Part shown: piece after piece, positions 10,540 through 17,141 of the stretch | How positions within the stretch are numbered: position 1 is the stretch's first letter | Layout of the letters: every line of letters starts with the position of its first letter | Source of the DNA: Chloroflexota bacterium | GTDB taxonomy: Bacteria; Chloroflexota; Dehalococcoidia; Lucifugimonadales; Australimonadaceae | Length of the DNA stretch: 38,472 nucleotides | Assembly: GCA_009838965.1 (NCBI GenBank) | Contig: VXQP01000047.1 | Span: forward strand, 1 to 38,472 | Direction: 5' to 3' | Made by a program: the position numbers and the translations under genes | The notes under the pieces: model-generated | What the model saw: only the letters and a program-made list of their open reading frames with translations | Told to the model about the DNA's origin: nothing | The model's database searches: none

Positions 10540-11394
10540 TCACCCGTCTACGCGGACCTCGAGGCTGATGTCGAGGGCAGTGACCGAGTGCGTCACCGCG
10601 CCGGTGGAGAGGAGGTCGACACCTGTCTCGGCGACGTCGCGGACGGTGTCGATGGTGATGCCGCCGGACGCCTCGGTGAGCGCGCGGCCCTTGCAGATGG
10701 CGACGCCCTCGCGCATCTGCTCCGGCGTCATGTTGTCGAACAGGATGATGTCGGCGCCGGCCTCGACGGCCTCGCGCACCTGGTCGAGCGTGTCGCACTC
10801 GACCTCGATGCGGATCGTGTGGGCGGCGTCGCGCTTGGCGCGCTGGATCAGCTCGGTCATGCTCTCGCCGCGAGTGGCCATCGCCGCGATGTGGTTGTCC
10901 TTGATGAGGATGCCGTCGCCGGTGCTCATGCGGTGGTTGTGGCCGCCTCCCATGCGGACGGCGTACTTGTCCAGCAGCCGCCAACCCGGGAGCGTCTTGC
11001 GCGTGTCGATCATCTGTGTGGGCAGGCCGTCGATGGCGCGCACGTAGCCGTTGACGGCGGTGGCGATGCCGCTCATGCGCTGCACGAAATTGAGGGCGGT
11101 GCGCTCCGCGCGGAGGATGCTCGACATGCGCCCGCGTATCGCCGCGACGTACATGCCGCGCTCGACGGGCGAGCCGTCGACGACGAGGCGGGTCGTTTCG
11201 AGCGTGGGGTCGGTCTCGCGGAAGACCTCGAGGGCAACGTCGACGCCGGCGAGGACGCCGTTGGCCTTCGGCATCATCAGCGCCTCGCTCGTGAGGTCGT
11301 CGGGCAGGAGCGAGGAAGTGGGGTCGTAGGCGACCTCGTCCTCGGCCAGCGCCATGCGTATCAGTTCGCGTGTTCCGTGCCAGTGGTGGAGCAT
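10540..11394 (-). CDS. nadC: Nicotinate-nucleotide pyrophosphorylase (carboxylating)
   Basis: Converts quinolinate and PRPP to nicotinate mononucleotide, CO2 and PPi in de novo NAD synthesis. The 284-aa protein matches the family length and shows ERTALNF (97-103), DTRKTLPG (130-137), the GGGHNHR phosphate/quinolinate loop (149-155), then KDNHI and a VECDT strand of the alpha/beta barrel. The ATG has a GAGGTG ribosome site. No nadA or nadB is adjacent, so it appears as a stand-alone gene. The 94 bp upstream of it (11395-11488) hold nothing recognisable. Confidence 0.96.
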   Translation of the reverse strand: MLHHWHGTRELIRMALAEDEVAYDPTSSLLPDDLTSEALMMPKANGVLAGVDVALEVFRETDPTLETTRLVVDGSPVERGMYVAAIRGRMSSILRAERTALNFVQRMSGIATAVNGYVRAIDGLPTQMIDTRKTLPGWRLLDKYAVRMGGGHNHRMSTGDGILIKDNHIAAMATRGESMTELIQRAKRDAAHTIRIEVECDTLDQVREAVEAGADIILFDNMTPEQMREGVAICKGRALTEASGGITIDTVRDVAETGVDLLSTGAVTHSVTALDISLEVRVDG

Positions 11395-11488
11395 GGTTTC
11401 ACCTCGCGCCAGGTGGATTTTCGCTTGTGAGAGGGAATTCTACGGCGGCGCAAGGGGTACTTTGTGACGGAACGCACAAAGTAGAAGA

Positions 11489-12088
11489 CTACGGGTCAAG
11501 CCATGCCCTGACTTCCGTCCACCGCTTCAGGTCGCTTGCTCGTGGCCACTGGCCTCGGAGCTGGGGCTTTGCGTGCCGGGGTTGCCGCTCGATCTTCGTC
11601 AAACCGAACGTGTATAGCCTGTTCTCACAGCCTGCGCCGACGAGCATCCTGACAACCTCTCGACCTCGTCCTTCGAAACCGCCCTTGCCTCCCCAGGCGC
11701 AGACGATGCGGTCTGCATGACCCGCAGCTTCCATGAGGTGGCGGTCGTTGACGTGCAGATCACTCTGGGAGCCGGTTCGGCAAAGCACACATCCGGCGAA
11801 TCCACCTCCCGGCTGGCACGGCCCCATCCGGTCTTGTGGAAGCGTATCCCAGTTACCGCCACGTACGGGGAACAGGTTGCACACCCAGAGCGTGCGGTAG
11901 TCCCACTCCTGAGCGAGGTCCTTGCACCGGTCGATAGTCTCGTCCGAGCGGTCCCAGTCGGCCCTGTTCGGGTTCAGCATCAGGAACAGGCAGATGCCAT
12001 TGGAACCGCTCGACAGTCTGGCTTCGAGCCAGTAGCGGTAGCGGTGTCCGGCGGGCTTTTCCCAGGAACAGACGTTATGCAAAGCCAA
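11489..12088 (-). CDS. DUF1643 family protein
   Basis: A 199-aa protein with the DUF1643 landmarks: YRYWLEARLS at the N-terminus, FLMLNPNRADWDRSDETIDRC, a WVCNLFPVRGG strand, NDRHL, IVCAWGGKGG, and a C-terminal FGLTK...QPRHAK motif. The biochemical role of DUF1643 is not established; it is often found in mobile or phage-related regions. The start is a TTG without a convincing ribosome site. There is a Cys-rich stretch between residues about 90 and 107 (CQPGGG, GCVLC) not typical of the family as I recall it. Codon use is less GC-biased than its neighbours, consistent with acquired DNA. Confidence 0.72.
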   Translation of the reverse strand: MALHNVCSWEKPAGHRYRYWLEARLSSGSNGICLFLMLNPNRADWDRSDETIDRCKDLAQEWDYRTLWVCNLFPVRGGNWDTLPQDRMGPCQPGGGFAGCVLCRTGSQSDLHVNDRHLMEAAGHADRIVCAWGGKGGFEGRGREVVRMLVGAGCENRLYTFGLTKIERQPRHAKPQLRGQWPRASDLKRWTEVRAWLDP

Positions 12089-12123
12089 CAGGGGTATCCC
12101 GCGATGCTCCGGCAGGCCTCGCC

Positions 12124-12324
12124 TCAGACTGACTCGAACTCCAAGGCCGAGAGGTCAAGGGCGGAAGAACGCTTTGAAAGATGGAGCATCTCGATGCCTA
12201 CAACTTCATTCGACGCGCTGTAATCAAGCACGATTCCGGGCGAGACTTCCTCGGACTCGACGATGGGCGAGTCATCCAGGCACAGGTAGAAGGCATCGGC
12301 TTCTTTGTCAACGTTCAGTTTCAT
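12124..12324 (-). CDS. DUF2283 family protein, probable antitoxin
   Basis: A 66-aa protein of the DUF2283 type: a short beta strand with DKEADAFYLCLDD, then VSPGIVLDYSASNEVVGIEML. The gene overlaps the preceding DUF4258 gene by four bases (ATGA), the usual arrangement of a DUF4258/DUF2283 pair that is predicted to be toxin-antitoxin. In this order the presumed toxin comes first. The antitoxin role is inference from this pairing; no DNA-binding motif is visible. Confidence 0.75.
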   Translation of the reverse strand: MKLNVDKEADAFYLCLDDSPIVESEEVSPGIVLDYSASNEVVGIEMLHLSKRSSALDLSALEFESV

Positions 12325-12572
12325 AGTCTGCCTCGCATGCCACGGTCAAAGAATACGCTGATAACCCGCCAGGGAGCAACGCGAGTGTTCACGACTACAC
12401 ACAGCGCCCTGCTCCCTCGTTCGGGAACATTCCGAAAGAACCTCTCCAATTCGGTGTCGTAGGGGTCCGGCTCACGCATCGCTGGTTCGGCTACCGCTTG
12501 CGCGACCCACTCGTTGGGGAATCTCCCTTCCTCCATGACTTGGAGCGCGTGCCGGGTGAACTCCAGCCGCAT
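12321..12572 (-). CDS. DUF4258 family protein, probable toxin
   Basis: An 83-aa protein resembling DUF4258 with FTRHALQVMEEGRFPNEWV, an acidic loop, and a C-terminal ALCVVVN...VISVFFD strand pair reminiscent of the RelE/BrnT-like fold. The frame is open to a GTG at 12602, but the conserved domain begins right after the ATG at 12572, so I prefer the shorter form. The gene is coupled by ATGA to the DUF2283 gene. The pair lies in a patch of reduced GC between miaB and the DUF1643 gene. Function as an mRNA-cleaving toxin is plausible but unproven. Confidence 0.65.
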   Translation of the reverse strand: MRLEFTRHALQVMEEGRFPNEWVAQAVAEPAMREPDPYDTELERFFRNVPERGSRALCVVVNTRVAPWRVISVFFDRGMRGRL

Positions 12573-12612
12573 CGGTGAGGCCGGAGGATGACCATCGACC
12601 ACAGGAACTGCC

Positions 12613-13914
12613 CTATGCAGGTGTCGCGATGCGCGCCTTGCCCTGCAGCGACCAGGGGGTCGTGCGGGTGATGCGGACGTTCAGGACGTCGCCCAGCGTC
12701 ACGCCGTCGTCCTCGGTGTGCTCGAAGAAGACGAGCTTGTCGGTGCGGGTGCGGCCCTGCCAGCGGCCCTTGTTGTGGCCGTCGACCAGCACTTCCTGCG
12801 TCGTGCCGAAGTAGGCGGTGTTGATCTCCGAGAGGATGGTCTCCTGCGCGGCCTCGACGGCCTTCAGGCGGCGGTGCTTCTCCTCCTGCAGCACGTCGTC
12901 GGTCATCTTCCGCTCGGCGAAGGTGTTGGGGCGGGTGGAGTACATCGCGGAGTGGACCTTGTCGAAGCGAATGTCGCGCACCATGTCGAGCGTGTCCTCG
13001 AACTGCGCCTCGGTCTCGCCAGGGAAGCCGACGATGAGGTCGGTGACCATCGCGACGCCGGGGACAGTCTCGCGGATGCGGGCGACGAGCTCGCGGTACT
13101 GGGCGTTGGTGTAGCCGCGGCGCATGTTCGCGAGCACCTCGTCGTTCCCGGCCTGGAACGGGAGGTTGATGTTCTTCATCACGCGCGGCAGGCCGGCGAC
13201 CGCCTCGATGATGCGCTCGCTCATGTCGTTGGGGTGGGAGGTGAGGAAGCGGATGCGGGCCAACTCCGGCACCTGCTCGTGGACAGCCTCCAAGAGGTCG
13301 GCGAGGTCGGGTGCGCCGGGAAGGTCGTGGCCGTAGGAGTCGACGTTCTGGCCGAGGAGCGTGACCTCGCGGACGCCGCGCGCTACGAGCATGCGGCACT
13401 CCTCGACGAGCTCCGGGATGGGCCGCGAGACCTCGCGTCCGCGCCGGTAGGGGATGATGCAGAACGTGCAGAACTTGTCGCAGCCGTGGATGATGGGCAC
13501 GTGCGTCGTGACCGAGGGATGGCCCGGCACGAACGGCCCCGCGCAGCCGTCGGGATCGACGCCCATCTTGTCGCCGACGAGCTCGATGAGTGGCTCGAAC
13601 TGCTGCGGCTGCATGAAGACGTCGACGTAGGGATAGCGCTTGCGGAGGTCGTCCTGCTTCGGGCCGACCATGCAGCCCATGAGGGCGAGCGTCTTCTCCG
13701 GGAAGCGCTGCTTCCACGGCTTGAGTGACGTGAGCATGCCGGTGACGCGGTCCTCCGCCTGCTGCCGCACGACGCAACTGTTGAGGACGATGACGTCGGC
13801 CTGCTTGGGCGTGTCGGCAGACTCGAGGCCGAGTTGCTCCAGGCCCGCCCCCATCCGCTCGGAGTCGGCCTTGTTCATCTGACAGCCAACGGTCCAGATG
13901 TAGTAACTCGGCAT
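12613..13914 (-). CDS. miaB: tRNA-2-methylthio-N6-dimethylallyladenosine synthase MiaB
   Basis: Radical-SAM methylthiotransferase that modifies i6A37 of tRNAs reading UNN codons. In the 433-aa protein the N-terminal UPF0004 domain holds the auxiliary-cluster cysteines C11, C47 and C81. The radical-SAM CX3CX2C follows at C145, C149 and C152 in HGCDKFCTFCIIPYRRGR, and a TRAM domain closes the C-terminus. GREVSRP and the SHPNDM stretch favour MiaB over RimO or MtaB. It starts at ATG 13914, six bases past the stop of the upstream protease-like gene at 13920. Confidence 0.93.
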   Translation of the reverse strand: MPSYYIWTVGCQMNKADSERMGAGLEQLGLESADTPKQADVIVLNSCVVRQQAEDRVTGMLTSLKPWKQRFPEKTLALMGCMVGPKQDDLRKRYPYVDVFMQPQQFEPLIELVGDKMGVDPDGCAGPFVPGHPSVTTHVPIIHGCDKFCTFCIIPYRRGREVSRPIPELVEECRMLVARGVREVTLLGQNVDSYGHDLPGAPDLADLLEAVHEQVPELARIRFLTSHPNDMSERIIEAVAGLPRVMKNINLPFQAGNDEVLANMRRGYTNAQYRELVARIRETVPGVAMVTDLIVGFPGETEAQFEDTLDMVRDIRFDKVHSAMYSTRPNTFAERKMTDDVLQEEKHRRLKAVEAAQETILSEINTAYFGTTQEVLVDGHNKGRWQGRTRTDKLVFFEHTEDDGVTLGDVLNVRITRTTPWSLQGKARIATPA

Positions 13915-13919
13915 GGCGC

Positions 13920-14270
13920 TTACTTCATCAGAGCGTCCACCGGCGTGAGACGCTGATTGCGCATATCCACAGCGAGGCTGAGGTTCTCCAATGCTGTGGC
14001 TCCGAGCAGTGGAGATGCAGCGTCGTCTCCGAAGACGACGAGCACCGGTACGCGTTCACCTTCGTAGAGCAGATCAACCGACCCTACTTCGTACTCCACG
14101 CGTGCCTCATCTGCCAGGCGGAAACCGCGCCGCCCCGAGGGCTGCACTCCGATTGAACGCAGGGCTGCAGCGGGAACGACGGGGTAGGTCGCCGCGGTAT
14201 CCACGAGCGCGTCAACGTTCAACTGCCCCTGCGGCCCCTCGAAGGTTACTTGTACGGTGAATGTTCCCAT
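13920..14270 (-). CDS. Retropepsin-like (clan AA) aspartic protease domain protein
   Basis: A 116-aa protein starting MGTFTVQVTFEGP at ATG 14270; a longer frame would run through the tRNA-Ser and is rejected. ALVDTAATYPVVPAAALRSIG matches the flap and active-site strand of single-domain retropepsin-like proteases, and the later SPLLGATALENLSLAVD matches their second conserved strand. The usual DTG/DSG triad reads DTA here, so activity is uncertain. It has no signal peptide, so it is probably cytoplasmic and would act as a homodimer if active. Its stop lies five bases before the miaB start. Base composition is more balanced than the core genes, hinting at acquired DNA. Confidence 0.65.
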   Translation of the reverse strand: MGTFTVQVTFEGPQGQLNVDALVDTAATYPVVPAAALRSIGVQPSGRRGFRLADEARVEYEVGSVDLLYEGERVPVLVVFGDDAASPLLGATALENLSLAVDMRNQRLTPVDALMK

Positions 14271-14296
14271 GACGCTTGTGCTACTTGTGTCAGTAG

Positions 14297-14389
14297 TGGC
14301 GGAGGGAGCGGGATTCGAACCCGCGAGGGAGCTCATCACCCCCAACCCGCTTAGCAGGCGGGCGCACTAGGCCACTATGCGATCCCTCC
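14297..14389 (-). tRNA. tRNA-Ser (anticodon GCU)
   Basis: A 93-nt cloverleaf on the minus strand: 7-bp acceptor GGAGGGA/TCCCTCC, anticodon loop CTGCTAA with GCT (14353-14355) decoding AGC and AGU, a long class II variable arm, T arm GCGGG-TTCGAAT-CCCGC, discriminator G and an encoded CCA end. The long variable arm and anticodon agree on serine. Confidence 0.97.
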
Positions 14390-14437
14390 ACGCCACTCGT
14401 CAGGATACCAAATCGGGCAAGGGCGGGCACTCGATGG

Positions 14438-15178
14438 TCATCGCGGCATAGGTGTCGGAGTAGCCGTGGGACGGGGAGTGGGAGTATGTGTTGCGGGAGG
14501 AGGGACGATGCGGAAAGCTTCTCCGAAGCGATTGTAGGTGGCCGTTGAGAGGCCGTCGTAAGTTTGCTCCTCAGCCTGCCTGTCTTCTGGCGTAGTCGCA
14601 ATGGTGATTGCAGCCCTCGCTTCCGAACGGACCAGTAGGAGCGTTGCTGCGTCGATGAAGAGGTCGAACGTCCAGTGTGAAGTTCTTATAGTGGTTATTC
14701 CGCTAGTCGTTTCCTCGTCGGGTAGCCGGGTTCCCCGGAGGTGGTAGACACGTGTGTCGTCCAACGTCGCATCGTCGAGCCGTTCGAGGTCATACAGGTC
14801 GTCCGGGAGGGCGTATCTCGGAGGAGACCCCGATCCCTTATAAGCTTGGGGCGCGAATCTCTCCCCATCCACAACCGCAACTTCCCATGGTCCCATACGG
14901 GGGTGAGGAGCACCTTCATCAGATACAGTCAGGGTGCTGCGGTAGTTCTGCTCATCCTGGAGTTCGTTCTCTGTAGTCACCGTTTCAGTGCCTATGGTCC
15001 ATTCGTGGAGGGAGGCGAAGGAACCGACCCTTCTCATGGCCTCTTTCGTCGCAGTGAATATCTCTTCAGCGCTAGCATCGTCGTAGGAAGGCGCACCGGC
15101 GCGGCACGCAACTGCAAGCAGGGCGACGGCTAACGTGACAGCCACGAGGATGGCGATGGCCTTCTGCACAACGGTCAT
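14438..15178 (-). CDS. Putative lipoprotein, unknown function
   Basis: A 246-aa protein starting MTVVQKAIAILVAVTLAVAL with a lipobox AVAC (Cys near residue 25), so probably a membrane-anchored extracellular lipoprotein. The body shows an EEIFTATKEAMRRVGSF helix and beta-rich segments (ETVTTENE, WEVAVVDGERF, WTFDLFIDAATLLLVRSEA). This pattern resembles LppX/LolA-like half-barrel lipoproteins that carry lipids, but similarity is too weak to assign. The C-terminus is a Pro/Thr-rich tail (HTPTPRPTATPTPMPR). Longer upstream reading is rejected because it would erase the signal peptide and overlap the divergent AtzG-like gene. It lies between tRNA-Ser and the divergent amidase pair. Confidence 0.65.
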   Translation of the reverse strand: MTVVQKAIAILVAVTLAVALLAVACRAGAPSYDDASAEEIFTATKEAMRRVGSFASLHEWTIGTETVTTENELQDEQNYRSTLTVSDEGAPHPRMGPWEVAVVDGERFAPQAYKGSGSPPRYALPDDLYDLERLDDATLDDTRVYHLRGTRLPDEETTSGITTIRTSHWTFDLFIDAATLLLVRSEARAAITIATTPEDRQAEEQTYDGLSTATYNRFGEAFRIVPPPATHTPTPRPTATPTPMPR

Positions 15179-15235
15179 GCTAGCAGGCCGTGTACAATCC
15201 GCCCTTGCACGGTAGTCGCTGCCGGAGGTTCCCGT

Positions 15236-15457
15236 ATGCCCGACCTGACGACCGAAGAGGTGCGCTCGCTGCTGCGGGCGCTCGACATGAAGCCGCTCGA
15301 CGCCGTCGACCTCGACGAGATCACGAACCGTGTGAACGCCATCAACGAGGCCGCAGCCGCGCTCGAAGATCCCGAGGCCGACGCGATAGAGCCCATCCCC
15401 GTCTTCTGGCTCACCGCCGAAGGCGCCGAGGCAGAGGAGGCCGGCGATGGTCGATGA
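15236..15457 (+). CDS. AtzG/GatC-like small amidase partner protein
   Basis: A 73-aa acidic protein: LTTEEVRSLLRALDMKPL, a second helix with EITNRVNAINEAAAALED, then EPIPVFWL. The VRSLLRALDM...INEAAAALED...EPIPVF layout recalls GatC and AtzG, which wrap around amidase-signature enzymes. It overlaps the amidase gene downstream by 11 bp. A GGAGG ribosome site (15223-15227) lies eight bases before its ATG, and a TACAAT -10-like hexamer sits at 15193-15198. It is a structural analogue of the 61-aa gene at 8204. The function is inferred from size, faint similarity and coupling. Confidence 0.7.
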   Translation: MPDLTTEEVRSLLRALDMKPLDAVDLDEITNRVNAINEAAAALEDPEADAIEPIPVFWLTAEGAEAEEAGDGR

Positions 15458-16850
15458 CCTGACGCTCCGCTCCGCGACGGAACTCTCCGCGCTCATCACC
15501 CGTGGCGAGGTGTCGCCTGTCGAGCTGACCGAGGCGTTCATCGCGCGGGCGAAGCGCTTCGAGCGACTGAACGCCTACATCACGCTCGACGAGGCGGGCG
15601 CGCTGCGCGCCGCGCGGGCGGCGGAGGGCGAACTCTCACGCGGCATGGCGCGGGGGCCGTTACACGGGCTGCCCGTCGCGGTGAAGGACCAGTTCGACGC
15701 GAAAGGGATGCGGACGACGCTCGGCGGCAACATCGTGGACTACGTCGCAGACGAGGACGCCACCGCAGTCGGGCGTCTGCGCGAGGACGGCGCGGTGCTG
15801 CTGGGCAAGCTGAACCTGAGCGAGTACGCGCTCGGCGGCAACGTGCAGCACCCATTCGGCGTGCCGCACAATCCGTGGGACGAGACGCGGCAGGCGGGAC
15901 AGTCGAGCAGCGGCTCCGGCGTCGCGGTCGCGGCGTCGCTCTGCGCGGCTGCGCTCGGCGGCGATACGGCGGGCTCGATACGCGGCCCGGCGGGGTGGTG
16001 CGGCATCGTGGGACTGCGTCCGACGTGGGGCGCGGTCAGCCGTCACGGCGCTTTCCCGATGGCATGGTTCATGGACACGATAGGCCCCATGACCAAGACG
16101 GTCGCCGACACCGCGATGCTCCACCAGTCGATCGCGGGCCACGACCCGAAGGACAAGTACTCCTCGACGCGGCCGGTGACGCCGTTCGAGCCGGACGACG
16201 ACCTAGGCGGGCTGCGTATCGGGGTCGTGCGCGAGAGCATCGACAACGGCATGGCGAGCGCCGAGGCGGCCGCAGCCCTGGAAGCCGCGATGCGGGTGCT
16301 GGAGGATGCGGGGGCGCGCGTCGCCGACGCGTCGCTGCCGCTCTTCGAGCGCGGCGGACTCATCGCGAACACGCTGTCGGACGTTGAGGCTGCGAACACG
16401 CACCGGAAGTGGCTGCGCACGCAGGCGGAGAAGTACGACTTTGCGACGCGGCGCAGGTTGATGGCCGCGAGTCTCGTTCCCGGCGCGGTGTACACGAAGC
16501 TGCTGCGCTTCCGCACGCTTATGCGCCGCCATGTCATGCGCGAGCTCGGCAGGTACGACGTCATCGTGACGCCCGCGCAGGCGGGAGGCGCGCCGCCCAT
16601 CCCGACGGAGACGGGGCTGACGTCGAAGGAGGCGGTCATCGCGCAGTTCTTCGGCATCCGCTCGCACCGGAGCCCGTTCAACCTCTCCGGTGTTCCGGCG
16701 ATGGCGGTGCCGTGCGGGTTCACGGAGGGCGGCCTGCCGCTGAGCATCCAGATCGCGGGGCGTCCGTTCCAGGAGAACACGCTCTTCCGCATCGGGCACG
16801 CGTACCAGCAGCGCACCTCTTGGCACGAGGCACGCCCGCCGCTGGAGTAG
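15447..16850 (+). CDS. Amidase (amidase-signature family)
   Basis: A 467-aa amide hydrolase with the triad K80 (LPVAVKD), S153 (GQSSSG) and S177 (DTAGSIR). The Gly before GSIR found in most relatives is Ala here, which should be tolerated. The serine spacing of 24 is canonical. The C-terminus is WHEARPPLE, similar to the W...PPL ending of the amidase at 6798. It overlaps the AtzG-like gene by 11 bp. The two amidases share the fold and several motifs but differ over most of their length, so they probably act on different amides. Substrate unknown. Confidence 0.88.
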   Translation: MVDDLTLRSATELSALITRGEVSPVELTEAFIARAKRFERLNAYITLDEAGALRAARAAEGELSRGMARGPLHGLPVAVKDQFDAKGMRTTLGGNIVDYVADEDATAVGRLREDGAVLLGKLNLSEYALGGNVQHPFGVPHNPWDETRQAGQSSSGSGVAVAASLCAAALGGDTAGSIRGPAGWCGIVGLRPTWGAVSRHGAFPMAWFMDTIGPMTKTVADTAMLHQSIAGHDPKDKYSSTRPVTPFEPDDDLGGLRIGVVRESIDNGMASAEAAAALEAAMRVLEDAGARVADASLPLFERGGLIANTLSDVEAANTHRKWLRTQAEKYDFATRRRLMAASLVPGAVYTKLLRFRTLMRRHVMRELGRYDVIVTPAQAGGAPPIPTETGLTSKEAVIAQFFGIRSHRSPFNLSGVPAMAVPCGFTEGGLPLSIQIAGRPFQENTLFRIGHAYQQRTSWHEARPPLE

Positions 16851-16885
16851 CGGGGCGTGTTGCCAAGCCGAGGGGGAGCCGGTCA

Positions 16886-17092
16886 ATGGAAGTGAACCTC
16901 GCACGCTTCGGCAGGGTGCTGGTCAAGGTCGGTCTTGCGGCCCTGGCCATAGGGATAGCCCAGACGTTGTTGTGGCCGAACGCGCCCGACCCGGTCCAGA
17001 CCGCGATGAACTTCGTCTTCTTCTTCGGTGTTGTGACGGGCCTCATGCCGACGCTGGCCAGCCTGCTGTCCCGCCACTGGCCGAGGTGGTAG
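16886..17092 (+). CDS. Small two-helix membrane protein
   Basis: A 68-aa protein with two hydrophobic helices: about residues 11-29 (LVKVGLAALAIGIAQTLL) and 41-62 (MNFVFFFGVVTGLMPTLASL). A GGGGGAG ribosome site lies about 7 bp before its ATG. It sits between the amidase gene and the relic of an amidase tail. No family recognised. Confidence 0.5.
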   Translation: MEVNLARFGRVLVKVGLAALAIGIAQTLLWPNAPDPVQTAMNFVFFFGVVTGLMPTLASLLSRHWPRW

Positions 17093-17101
17093 CGGAAGCA
17101 T

Positions 17102-17131
17102 TGGTACGAGGCATGCCCGCCGCTAAAGTAG
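17102..17131 (+). pseudogene. Relic of an amidase 3' end
   Basis: Ten codons reading W-Y-E-A-C-P-P-L-K-stop match the last ten codons of the amidase at 16821-16850 (W-H-E-A-R-P-P-L-E-stop): 26 of 30 bases are identical, and all four changes are transitions. Nothing upstream of it is amidase-like. It is probably a scar of duplication or recombination, at the left edge of the low-GC island. Confidence 0.5.
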
Positions 17132-17141
17132 GCGGCAGGCG

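Noticed and set aside
14297-14389. Integration site at tRNA-Ser
   Set aside because: No integrase and no repeated tRNA 3' end was seen in the window, so nothing shows an element inserted here.
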